A stretch of 64,000 nt of DNA from assembly GCA_964247705.1 (NCBI GenBank), contig CAXTVQ010000017.1, positions 1-64,000 of the forward strand, in the 5' to 3' direction. This stretch comes from LMUY01 sp964247705 (GTDB lineage: Bacteria; Pseudomonadota; Alphaproteobacteria; Acetobacterales; Acetobacteraceae). Of this stretch, positions 17,469-25,647 are shown piece by piece. Both the position numbers and the translations under genes were made by a program. The notes below the pieces were generated by a model. The model ran no database searches, was not told the origin of the DNA, and saw only the letters and a program-made list of their open reading frames with translations. Every line of letters starts with the position of its first letter. The first letter of the stretch is position 1.

Positions 17469-19133
17469 TCAGAGCGCTTCGGTGAAACCATAAAGCTCCC
17501 GCGCCTGCTCCGCCGTGATCAGCCCATTGCGCAGATCGGCGGCCACGGCGGCGCGGTCGCGGGTGTGCGGATCACCCATGCCGCCGCCGCCGGGCAACTC
17601 CAGGATCAGCCGCTCGCCATCCGGGATGATTTGAAACCCCTTCGTCCGCAACGTGGCGCCTGATTTCAGCGCGACGCGGCCGGGGGCACCCTCCCCGCCG
17701 CCGTCGCGGCCGCGTGGCGGGTTGCCGACGCGGTCGAAAATGGCGTTGCAGGCGAATTCGAGATCGTCGCGGCCGGCGATTTCCATGATCTGGCCCAGCC
17801 CGCCGCGGGTGCGCCCGGCCCCGCCGCTGCCGGGCCGCAACTCCTTGCGCCAGATAACGATGGGCGCCACCGCCTCCGTCGCCTCCACCGGCATGGTGCG
17901 CACGCCGGAGGGGAAGGCGGTCGCGTCCAGGCCGTCAAGTGTGGGGCGGGCGCCGGTGCCGCCGCTGTTGAAGGTGATCACCTCGAAATCGGGCAGCACC
18001 GGACGGTTCGGGCGGGCTTGCCCGGACACTGCACCACCGCCGCGCAAAGGCGGGTTCCACAAGCAGGACGCGCCCTCCGCCGCGACCCGGTCCGGCACCG
18101 CGCCGTGCAGGCAGCCCATCACCAAATCCGGCAGCAGATGGCCGATCACGTGACGGACCGAGACCGGGTAGGGCCGGGGAGCGTTCAGGATGCAGCCCTC
18201 GGGGATGGCGCAGCGGAACGGCTCGAGCGAGGCGGTGTTGTTCGGGATGTCGGGCGCTACCACGACCTTGAGGCCGAAGGCTGTGTAGGCGCGGGTGTAG
18301 GCGGCGGGCACGTTGATCCCGCGCGTGGACAAGCCGGAGGTGCCGGTGAAATCGACGGTGATGGCGTCCGCCGCCACCGTCATCGTGGCCTTGAGGGTGA
18401 GCGGCGCCTCGTACCCGTCGCTGCCGATCTCGGCGCGGTAGGTGCCGGGAGGCAGGGCGGCGATGGCAGCCACGGTGGCGCGGCGGCTGGCGTCGAAGAT
18501 GTGCTCGGCGAGGTCGTCCAGCCCGTCCATGGCGAACTCGGCCATCATCTCGTCCAGCCGCCGGATGCCCGCGTCGTTGCAGGCGCACAAGGAGTAGACG
18601 TCCCCCTCCAGTTCTACCGGCAGGCGGGTTCCGGCGCGCAGGATGTCGAAGAACGTCTCGTTGGCGACGCCCCGGTCGAAGCATTTCACGATCGGGATGT
18701 ACATGCCCTCCTCGAACACGGAACGCGCTTCCGGGCCCATGCCGAGGCCACCCACGTCGATCACGTGGGCGGTGTTGGCGAACAGCCCGACCATGCGGCC
18801 GCCGTGGAAGGCGGGGGAGACCACGGTGAGGTCATGCAGGTGCCCGGTGCCGAGCCAGGGGTCGTTGGTGATGAAGTGGTCGCCCGGGTTCATCGTCGCC
18901 GCGGGGAAGCGGCGCAGGAAGTGGCCGACGCTCTCCATCATGGAATTCACGTGGCCCGGCGTGCCTGTGACGGCCTGCGCCAGCATCCGCCCCTGCAGGT
19001 CGAACACGCCGGCGGACAGGTCCCCGGACTCGCGCACCGTGGTGGAGAAGGCGGTGCGGATCATGGTCTGCGCCTGCTCCTCCACCACGGCGATCAGGCG
19101 GTTCCAGAGCAGGCCGTAGGTGAGGGGGGTCAT
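17469..19133 (-). CDS. Hydantoinase B / oxoprolinase family protein
   Basis: 554-residue HyuB-type subunit with the family N-terminus YGLLWNRLIAVVEEQAQTMI and the conserved ESGDLSAGVFD, GDHFITNDPW and HLHDLTVVSP stretches. These proteins pair with HyuA to open cyclic amides (hydantoins, 5-oxoproline) using ATP, or form carboxylases for ketones. Its ATG overlaps the TGA of the HyuA gene upstream (ATGA), so the two are translationally coupled. The substrate is not predictable. Confidence 0.92.
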   Translation of the reverse strand: MTPLTYGLLWNRLIAVVEEQAQTMIRTAFSTTVRESGDLSAGVFDLQGRMLAQAVTGTPGHVNSMMESVGHFLRRFPAATMNPGDHFITNDPWLGTGHLHDLTVVSPAFHGGRMVGLFANTAHVIDVGGLGMGPEARSVFEEGMYIPIVKCFDRGVANETFFDILRAGTRLPVELEGDVYSLCACNDAGIRRLDEMMAEFAMDGLDDLAEHIFDASRRATVAAIAALPPGTYRAEIGSDGYEAPLTLKATMTVAADAITVDFTGTSGLSTRGINVPAAYTRAYTAFGLKVVVAPDIPNNTASLEPFRCAIPEGCILNAPRPYPVSVRHVIGHLLPDLVMGCLHGAVPDRVAAEGASCLWNPPLRGGGAVSGQARPNRPVLPDFEVITFNSGGTGARPTLDGLDATAFPSGVRTMPVEATEAVAPIVIWRKELRPGSGGAGRTRGGLGQIMEIAGRDDLEFACNAIFDRVGNPPRGRDGGGEGAPGRVALKSGATLRTKGFQIIPDGERLILELPGGGGMGDPHTRDRAAVAADLRNGLITAEQARELYGFTEAL

Positions 19134-21202
19134 GCTGGCTCCACGCGGCGGTCGAGGATGATCAGCCCGTTCGGGTCGATGGACGCGATCCAGTTGGCGC
19201 CGACCAGCGTGGACGTTTCGTCCTCCGCGATGATGGCCGGCCCCGGCACGGTGGTGCCCGGCGGCATGGCGGCGCGGTCGTGAACCGGCCAGGCGGCCAC
19301 GTCCCCGCTCACGGGGTCACGCACGGGTTGGTGGCGGGGTGGCTCAGGGGGCCGGGTGGGGGGCGCCGGGTCCGCCTGGACCGCTGTTTCGGTTGCGACG
19401 GAGACGGCGTAGCTCATCACCTCGACGTCTGAGCCAGGGACGGGGCGGTCGTAGAACCGGGCGTATTCCGCGTCGAACGCAGTGCGCAGGGCCGCGGCGT
19501 CCAGCTTGCCGTCCCCAAGGCGGACGGGGATCTCGTGGCCCTGGCCGACATAGCGCATGAAGGCAGTCCGTGCGGTGCGGGTAGGGACGCCGAACCGGCC
19601 CGGCTCCACCACGGCCGCGGCGTCCGCCTCCATGGCCGCCAGCAATTCGTCCGCAGCGGCGCCGTCGAAGCGGCCGAGGCGGGCATACTGGCTGCGCACT
19701 ACCTCGTAGCCGACAGGCGCGCGAAGGAAGCCGATTGCGCTACCGACACCCGCGCCGGGTGGGACGACGATGCGCTCGGCGCCGATCTTCTCCGCAACCC
19801 GGCAGGCATGCACGGGACCGCCGCCGCCGAAGGCGATCACGGTGCGGCCGGCGAAGCTCTTGCCGCTCTCGATGGCATGGATGCGTGCGGCGTTGGCCAT
19901 GGTCTCGTCCACCATCTCCACGACCCCGCCAGCCGCCGCACCGCTGTCCACGCCGAGGGTGGCGCCGACGGCCCGGTCCAGCGCGGCTTCGGCCGCCGCC
20001 GTGTCCAGCGCCATGGTGCCCCCGGCGAAGCGCGCCGGGTCGTAGCGGCCGAGCACCAGGTTCGCGTCCGTCACCGCGGGTTCGCTGCCGCCGCGGCCGT
20101 AGCAGGCGGGGCCCGGCATGGCGCCGGCGGACTCGGGGCCGACGGCGATGCGGCCCAACGAATCCAGATGCGCCAAGCTGCCGCCGCCGGCGCCGATTTC
20201 CACCATCTCGATCACGGGAATGCGCAGCGGCAGGCCGGAGCCCTTCTTGAACCGGCCGATCCGCGCAACCTCGAACGCGCGCGACGTCTGCGGCTGGCCG
20301 TCATCGATCAGGCAGATTTTGGCCGTGGTGCCGCCCATGTCGAAGGACAGCACCCGGTTCAGCCCCGCCGCCCGTGCGACGGCGGCCGAAAAGATCGCCC
20401 CCCCGGCCGGCCCGCTCTCCACCAGCCGGATCGGGAAGCGGCACGCCGTGTCCACCGTGGTCAGCCCGCCGCCGGAAAGCATGAGGAACACCGGGGCATC
20501 CATGCCCATCGCCCGCAACTGCTGCTCCAACCGGCGAAGGTAGCCCTGCATCAGCGGCTGAACGTAGGCGTTGGCGGCGGCGGTGGAGAAGCGCTCCCAT
20601 TCGCGCATCTCGGGCGACACTTCGGAAGAGAGGGTCACCGGAAAGCCGGCCGCCTCGAGGATCGCGCCCGCACGCTGCTCATGCGCCGGGTTGGTGAAGG
20701 CGTGCAGGAAACCGACCGCGACGGACTGCACCCCGGCCTCGCGCAGACCCGGGATCAGCGCGCGCACCGCCGCTTCGTCCAGCGGCAGCAGCACGCGGCC
20801 GCCGGCATCCACGCGTTCGGGCACCGGCAGGCGCAGGTGGCGCGGAACCAGCGGTTCGGGCAGGCGGATCTGCAGGTCGTATTGGTCGTAGCGGCTCTCA
20901 TTGCCCATCGCGAGCACGTCGCGGAACCCGGCGGTCGTCACCAGGGCGGTCACGGCGCCCTTACGCTCGATGATGGCGTTGGTGGCCAGCGTCGTGCCGT
21001 GCACCACCATGCCCAAATCACCCGGCGCCAACCCGGCGTTCTTCAGGATCTGGGCGATGCCGGTCAGCACGCCCTGCTCCGGCATGGCTGGCGTGGTCAG
21101 AGTCTTGGCGGTGAAGCGGCGCCCATCCTGTTCGAGGGCGAGGTCGGTGAAGGTACCGCCGATATCGACGGCCAGGCGGATCGATGCGCTCTGTGGGCTC
21201 AT
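19130..21202 (-). CDS. Hydantoinase A / oxoprolinase family protein
   Basis: 690-residue ATP-binding subunit of the hydantoinase/oxoprolinase/acetone-carboxylase group. The N-terminal DIGGTFTDLALEQDG phosphate-binding loop, VVHGTTLATNAIIERKGA, the actin-fold stretch SFDMGGTTAKICLI and FGGGGPVHAC are all present. It is first in a two-gene minus-strand operon with the B subunit. The length matches the separate-subunit form, not the fused eukaryotic oxoprolinase. Confidence 0.93.
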   Translation of the reverse strand: MSPQSASIRLAVDIGGTFTDLALEQDGRRFTAKTLTTPAMPEQGVLTGIAQILKNAGLAPGDLGMVVHGTTLATNAIIERKGAVTALVTTAGFRDVLAMGNESRYDQYDLQIRLPEPLVPRHLRLPVPERVDAGGRVLLPLDEAAVRALIPGLREAGVQSVAVGFLHAFTNPAHEQRAGAILEAAGFPVTLSSEVSPEMREWERFSTAAANAYVQPLMQGYLRRLEQQLRAMGMDAPVFLMLSGGGLTTVDTACRFPIRLVESGPAGGAIFSAAVARAAGLNRVLSFDMGGTTAKICLIDDGQPQTSRAFEVARIGRFKKGSGLPLRIPVIEMVEIGAGGGSLAHLDSLGRIAVGPESAGAMPGPACYGRGGSEPAVTDANLVLGRYDPARFAGGTMALDTAAAEAALDRAVGATLGVDSGAAAGGVVEMVDETMANAARIHAIESGKSFAGRTVIAFGGGGPVHACRVAEKIGAERIVVPPGAGVGSAIGFLRAPVGYEVVRSQYARLGRFDGAAADELLAAMEADAAAVVEPGRFGVPTRTARTAFMRYVGQGHEIPVRLGDGKLDAAALRTAFDAEYARFYDRPVPGSDVEVMSYAVSVATETAVQADPAPPTRPPEPPRHQPVRDPVSGDVAAWPVHDRAAMPPGTTVPGPAIIAEDETSTLVGANWIASIDPNGLIILDRRVEPA

Positions 21203-21234
21203 GGGTCAGCAGTGTAGACCCATCCCGCGCCGGG

Positions 21235-21562
21235 TTAGAAGCCGAGCCCCTCGTAAAGGCCGGAGAAGGGCAGCGTGGTTCCGAGGTCGGGCATGTCGAT
21301 CAAGGCGGCCATGCCTTCCAGCAGCACGGCGTTCCGAACGGAGAGCCGTCCGTCCCCGTCCCGCCGGTAGAGCAAGGCCCGGGGCTCGTCCTGGCTGATC
21401 AGCACGTAGGTCAGGATACCTGGCACGGCATCATAGCCCCGCAGCTTGAGCGTTTGATCGATCCAGGCGGCATGCTTGGAAAGCACTTCGAACCGGTTGC
21501 GGTACCTCCCAGGCCAGATACTCCTCCCAGGTCCATCCCATCTGCCGCGTTGCTTCGGACAT
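21235..21562 (-). pseudogene. Uma2-family nuclease gene broken by an internal deletion
   Basis: The ATG at 21562 starts MSEATRQMGWTWEEYLAWE, a normal Uma2 N-terminus. After about 20 residues the frame shifts, and the sequence jumps to a Uma2 C-terminal part reading RFEVLSKHAAWIDQ, then YVLISQDEPRALLYRRDG and ending LPFSGLYEGLGF. Roughly 90 residues, including the catalytic centre of the PD-(D/E)XK-like fold, are missing. The C-terminal 83-codon frame (21235-21486, GTG) is open on its own but should not be active. An intact relative is at 24086. Confidence 0.7.
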
Positions 21563-21598
21563 CCGGCCCTCCTGCTCCGCTGCTACATCAGGGCCGGC

Positions 21599-22702
21599 TC
21601 ACGCGCGGGCCGGCGCTGCTGCGAATGCGTCAGCCAGCGCGGTCCAAAACGGCTTGCGCCGCAGGTCCGCATCCAACGGCAAGGCGCGTTGCGGCAGCTT
21701 GTCCTCGCGCGGGATCTCGTCGTTCAGCCAGGTCCGCCGGTCCGACAAGCCCCAGCTCAGCACCCCCATCATCGCCGGGCAGGCCAGCGCCACGTCCAGG
21801 AAAGCGCGGGCGTGGCTGGCGACGGCGGCGTCCCGGGCAGCTTCGTCCCCGGCGATGCGGTTGTCCCGCACGTCCAGTTCGGTGATGACGATCTTAAACC
21901 CGAGGCTGGCCACATCCTGGAAAAACTGGGCGAGGCGGGTTTGGTCCAGATCCTTCACACCGGCCTCCAGATGGGCCTGGAAGCCCAAACCCTGCACCGG
22001 GACCCCTTGCACCTTCAGCCGGGTGAGCAGGGCCAGCATCGCCTGCCGCTTCTGCTCGTGCTCGGGCCAGGTGTATTCCATGCCAAAATCATTGATGAAC
22101 CGCAGTGCCAGCGGGTCAGACTCGGCACAGGCGTGAAAGGCCGTGTCGAGAAACGCCGGTCCCATGGCACGATACCACAGCGTATCGCGGAAACTGAACG
22201 GCTTGGCGTCCTTCGGCTCCAACACCTCATTGACGACGTCCCACTGCACGACGCGGTCCCGGCAATGCGCGGTTGCCGTCTGGATGTGCGTGGTGAGCAG
22301 GCGTTCGGCATTGGCAGGGCCGAGCTCGTCCACCAGCCAATTCGGATTGTCCTCATGCCAGAGCAGCGTGTGTCCGCGGGTCTGGATGCCACGACGGGCG
22401 GCGTAGGCCATTATGGCGTCCGCCGGTTTCCAGTTCCACATGTCGGGTTTGGGGCGCAGTTCACCCCATTTGAACGCCGTCTCGCCAGTGACGATGCCGC
22501 AGTTGCTGCGGACCTGGTTCATGTAGGCGCGGTCGTCGGCCAGCAGCTTGTCGTTCAATGCAGTGCCGAAAAACCGGTTGCCGGCCATGGCGCGCTCGTT
22601 CAGGCCCGGATCTGCCGGGATAGGAGCGGCTGAGGCGAGTACCGCCGCGGCCCCGGCGAGGGCGGCGCGGCGGGTAGGCAGCAAACCAGCTTCGGGCGGC
22701 AT
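21599..22702 (-). CDS. GH10 endo-1,4-beta-xylanase
   Basis: 367-residue secreted glycoside hydrolase. The N-terminus PTRRAALAGAAAVLASAA looks like a twin-arginine-type or Sec signal (residues 9-26). The (beta/alpha)8 barrel carries the acid/base E159 in WDVVNEV and the nucleophile E275 in ITELDVR, plus HTLLWH at 111-116, all diagnostic for GH10. It hydrolyses internal beta-1,4-xylosidic bonds of plant xylan, presumably in the periplasm or outside the cell. Monocistronic on the minus strand. Confidence 0.95.
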   Translation of the reverse strand: MPPEAGLLPTRRAALAGAAAVLASAAPIPADPGLNERAMAGNRFFGTALNDKLLADDRAYMNQVRSNCGIVTGETAFKWGELRPKPDMWNWKPADAIMAYAARRGIQTRGHTLLWHEDNPNWLVDELGPANAERLLTTHIQTATAHCRDRVVQWDVVNEVLEPKDAKPFSFRDTLWYRAMGPAFLDTAFHACAESDPLALRFINDFGMEYTWPEHEQKRQAMLALLTRLKVQGVPVQGLGFQAHLEAGVKDLDQTRLAQFFQDVASLGFKIVITELDVRDNRIAGDEAARDAAVASHARAFLDVALACPAMMGVLSWGLSDRRTWLNDEIPREDKLPQRALPLDADLRRKPFWTALADAFAAAPARA

Positions 22703-22745
22703 CGTCGGAGGTCTCCCCGGCGATATCCGCCCGCGCTGGACGCGC

Positions 22746-23882
22746 TCAGGCGGCCAGGGCGTCCGGTTCCGCCACAGGCAAGCGCGTCCGTATCAGCTTC
22801 TCGATGCCGCGCAAATGCGAGCGTTCCGTGGAGTCGCAAAAGCTGATTGCGACGCCGGCATGCCCGGCGCGCGCCGTCCGGCCGATGCGGTGGACGTAGC
22901 TTTCCGGCACGTTCGGCAGATCGAAGTTGATCACGTGGGTAATACCGTCGACATCGATGCCGCGGGCCGCGATGTCGGTCGCGATCAATACCGGCACGGC
23001 GCCGCTCTTGAACGCGGCAAGCGCCCGCTCGCGCTGACCCTGGCTCTTGTTGCCATGGATCGCGGCGGCCCGTTGCCCGGCGGCCTCAAGATGTTGCACG
23101 ACCTTATCCGCGCCGTGCTTGGTGCGGGTGAACACCAGCGTGCGGCCCATGTCCGGGCGCTTGAGAATCGCCGAGAGCAACGCCCGCTTGCGCGGCGCTT
23201 CCACGAACACGACGGCCTGCTCCACCCGGTCCGCGGTCTTGGCCACGGGCGTGACGGCGACGTGCACCGGGTCCCGCAGGAGGGCGGAGGCCAGGCTCTC
23301 GATCTCCTTCGGCATGGTGGCCGAGAAGAACAGCGTGGTGCGCTGCTTCGGGATGTAGGACACGATCTTCTTGATCGGAATGATGAAGCCGAGGTCCAGC
23401 ATGTGGTCGGCCTCGTCCAGCACCAGATATTCGACATTGCCGAGGTTCACGGCGCGGTCGTTCATGTGGTCCAGCAGGCGGCCGGGAGTGGCGACCAGCA
23501 CGTCCACACCGTTATCCATGGCGCGAGCCTGGCGCGGCTTGGGCACGCCGCCGAACATCAGCGCGACGCGGATCGGGGACCCGGCGGAATAGGACCTGAA
23601 GCTTTCGGCAATCTGGCTGGCGAGTTCGCGGGTGGGCGCCATCACCAGGCAGCGGGTGCCCTTCTTGCCGGGATGCTTCCGGTCCGACAGCAGGCGGTGC
23701 AGGATGGGCAGGGCGAACGCGGCGGTCTTGCCCGTGCCGGTCTGGGCGATGCCCTGGACGTCATGGCCGGCGAGCACGTGCGGGATTGCCTGCTCCTGGA
23801 TCGGCGTCGGCTCGACATAGCCCGCGGCGGTCAGCGCGGCGAGCAGCGGCGCGGCCAGGCCGAGGTCTTGGAAGGATGACAT
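22746..23882 (-). CDS. rhlE: DEAD-box ATP-dependent RNA helicase (RhlE type)
   Basis: 378-residue RNA helicase with the Q motif region (FQDLGLAAPLLAAL...PTPIQ), motif I AQTGTGKT at 47-54, PTREL, VLDEADHML, SAT, and motif VI HRIGRTARAG. It is short, with almost no C-terminal extension, as in compact RhlE/RhlB-type proteins involved in RNA turnover or ribosome assembly. The frame extends to 23969, but the Q-motif spacing and homology favour the ATG at 23882. A candidate promoter lies about 160 bases upstream, implying a long leader. Confidence 0.93.
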   Translation of the reverse strand: MSSFQDLGLAAPLLAALTAAGYVEPTPIQEQAIPHVLAGHDVQGIAQTGTGKTAAFALPILHRLLSDRKHPGKKGTRCLVMAPTRELASQIAESFRSYSAGSPIRVALMFGGVPKPRQARAMDNGVDVLVATPGRLLDHMNDRAVNLGNVEYLVLDEADHMLDLGFIIPIKKIVSYIPKQRTTLFFSATMPKEIESLASALLRDPVHVAVTPVAKTADRVEQAVVFVEAPRKRALLSAILKRPDMGRTLVFTRTKHGADKVVQHLEAAGQRAAAIHGNKSQGQRERALAAFKSGAVPVLIATDIAARGIDVDGITHVINFDLPNVPESYVHRIGRTARAGHAGVAISFCDSTERSHLRGIEKLIRTRLPVAEPDALAA

Positions 23883-24038
23883 TGAACTCTTTCGTTTTGC
23901 GGACGCGCCATCGCCGTGTGTGCTTTGGGGCGTCAATATCGCGATCGACAGGACCACGAACCGGCGCAAGACACAGGATGAGATGGAAAACTGGCGTTCG
24001 GAAACGGCAGGAGCCGGGCATCGAGGTGCGCGAGCGGA

Positions 24039-24067
24039 CGTTTAGTGGTGCAGTGCAGCGAAGTCAA
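24039..24067 (-). promoter_or_regulatory. Candidate sigma-70 promoter of the helicase gene
   Basis: On the minus strand TTGACT (24067-24062) and TAAACG (24044-24039) are separated by exactly 17 bases. The -35 is near consensus and the -10 is weak. Transcription would start near 24032, leaving a leader of about 150 bases before the ATG. No other notable structure is seen in 23883-24085. Confidence 0.35.
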
Positions 24068-24085
24068 GGAAAATGGATATGCGAG

Positions 24086-24655
24086 CTACCCGAGTAAGGC
24101 GTCGACGCTCACGGTGACCTCCGGGAGTGCGGTCGAGGTGATACTCTCGCCAGCCCGGTGCGTGTTCACTGTGCGGTATCCACCACTCGAAGGCTCGCGA
24201 TGAACCTCGATGCATTGGTGCTGCAGATCGACAACCCAGACTTCCACGATGCCGAACCGGCAGTAGAGAGGACTTTTCACGATGCGATCGAAGCGAAGGG
24301 AACTGCCCGCAACCTCCACCAGAAGTAAGACGTCCGCTGCCGTGGGATGATGGCTGCGGTAGAAGTCGTCGCGCGCTTGCAGGATCATGAAATCTGGTTG
24401 CGGCTCACTCAGTTGGTCCAGACAGGGTGGGTTCTGCACGGTGACGATGGCTCGGCTACCAACCGCCTTTGCCAACGCGTTCGTCAGCCAGTTGACCGTG
24501 CCGGAATGCTCGGAGCCGATCGGCGCCGTGTCGATGATGTCTCCCTCGATCAGCTCGACCCGGGCGTCCTCAGCGAGGATGCCGGCCTCGGCCATCCGGT
24601 AGTCGTCGTCGACGGTCAGCTTATGCCGGGCCAGCAGGTCGCTTGTGCCATCCAT
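24086..24655 (-). CDS. Uma2 family endonuclease-like protein
   Basis: 189-residue protein of the Uma2 (DUF820) family with a PD-(D/E)XK nuclease-like fold. The typical pieces are in order: ARVELIEGDI near 31-40, QPDFMIL near 86-92, LLLVEVAGSSLRFDR near 110-123 and a C-terminal YRTVNTH region. The candidate catalytic residues D88, E114 and the following core are retained. The biological role of the family is unknown; it is often multicopy in genomes. The start at 24655 gives the normal length. The next gene is divergent. Confidence 0.85.
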   Translation of the reverse strand: MDGTSDLLARHKLTVDDDYRMAEAGILAEDARVELIEGDIIDTAPIGSEHSGTVNWLTNALAKAVGSRAIVTVQNPPCLDQLSEPQPDFMILQARDDFYRSHHPTAADVLLLVEVAGSSLRFDRIVKSPLYCRFGIVEVWVVDLQHQCIEVHREPSSGGYRTVNTHRAGESITSTALPEVTVSVDALLG

Positions 24656-24721
24656 GGTGCTCCCTTTCGCAATCGCGCGCCGGTATAGCAAAGCCTCGCA
24701 CGGGCAAGGACTCTGGTCACG

Positions 24722-25642
24722 TTGGAGAGCGTCATCCTCGCCGAGGATCTTGCCGGCATGCGGTCCCAGGCGCTCGGGCTTGCCGAAGCCGCGGGCCTGG
24801 CGCCTCGGATGGTGCCGATCGCGGCGCGTCCGCCCTGGCGCTGGATTCCCGCGCGGTATTGGCCGGCCCCGCTCCGCGCCGTCGGCCTGACGGCTCCGCC
24901 TGAGCCGCTCGTGTTCGGTTGCGCCGGCAAGCCCGCTCCCGTGCTGGCGGCCCTGCGGCGGCTTGGGCGGCAGACGGTGCAGATCCAGCACCCAAGGATG
25001 GACCCGCGCCTGTTCGACCAGATCGTCGTGTCCCGCCACGACGGCCTGACCGGGCCCAACGTCATCGTCACCCGCACCGCGCTGCACCGGGTCACGCCGG
25101 CCCGCTTGGCAGCGGCGCGGCTCGACTGGGCGGAGCGGCTGGCCCACTTGCCGCGCCCGTTGGTGGCCGTGCTGGTGGGGGGCAGCAACGGACGCTTCCG
25201 GCTGGAACAAGCGGAAGGCGTCACGCTCGCGGGACAGATCGCTGCCATGATGCATGCGGACCAGGCGGGGGTTGCCGTCACTCCCTCCCGCCGCACCGCA
25301 CCCGGCGTCGTGAGCGCCCTGCGCACCGCCCTCGAACCGCTCGGCGGCACGGTATGGGACGGCACGGGGGAAAACCCGTATTTCGGCCTGCTCGCCTGTG
25401 CCGACGCGATCATCGTGACCGCGGACAGCGTGTCCATGGTGTCCGAAGCCGTGGCCACGGCCGCTCCCGTGCTGATTGCCGAACTGCCGGGCCGCTCCCG
25501 CCGCATCGGCGCCTTCCTCGACGGCCTGCGCAGCGACGGCCGGGTGCGCACCTTCCAGGGACGCCTGGAGATGTGGCAAACCTCGCCGCTGGACGACACG
25601 CAAGAGGCAGCCGATACCGTCCGCCGGCGCTTGGGGTTCTAA
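24722..25642 (+). CDS. ELM1-like (DUF1022) GT-B-fold protein
   Basis: 306-residue bacterial member of the family named after plant mitochondrial-fission protein ELM1. Recognisable parts are the N-terminal RSQALGLAEAAGL, the central VQIQHPRMDPRLFDQIVVSRHD, VAVLVGGSNGRF, and the C-terminal IIVTADSVSMVSEAVATAAPV. The fold resembles GT-B glycosyltransferases, and the biochemical function in bacteria is unknown. The start appears to be TTG at 24722, since no ATG or GTG fits. The next gene begins 5 bases after its stop, so the two form an operon. Confidence 0.8.
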   Translation: MESVILAEDLAGMRSQALGLAEAAGLAPRMVPIAARPPWRWIPARYWPAPLRAVGLTAPPEPLVFGCAGKPAPVLAALRRLGRQTVQIQHPRMDPRLFDQIVVSRHDGLTGPNVIVTRTALHRVTPARLAAARLDWAERLAHLPRPLVAVLVGGSNGRFRLEQAEGVTLAGQIAAMMHADQAGVAVTPSRRTAPGVVSALRTALEPLGGTVWDGTGENPYFGLLACADAIIVTADSVSMVSEAVATAAPVLIAELPGRSRRIGAFLDGLRSDGRVRTFQGRLEMWQTSPLDDTQEAADTVRRRLGF

Positions 25643-25647
25643 CATCG

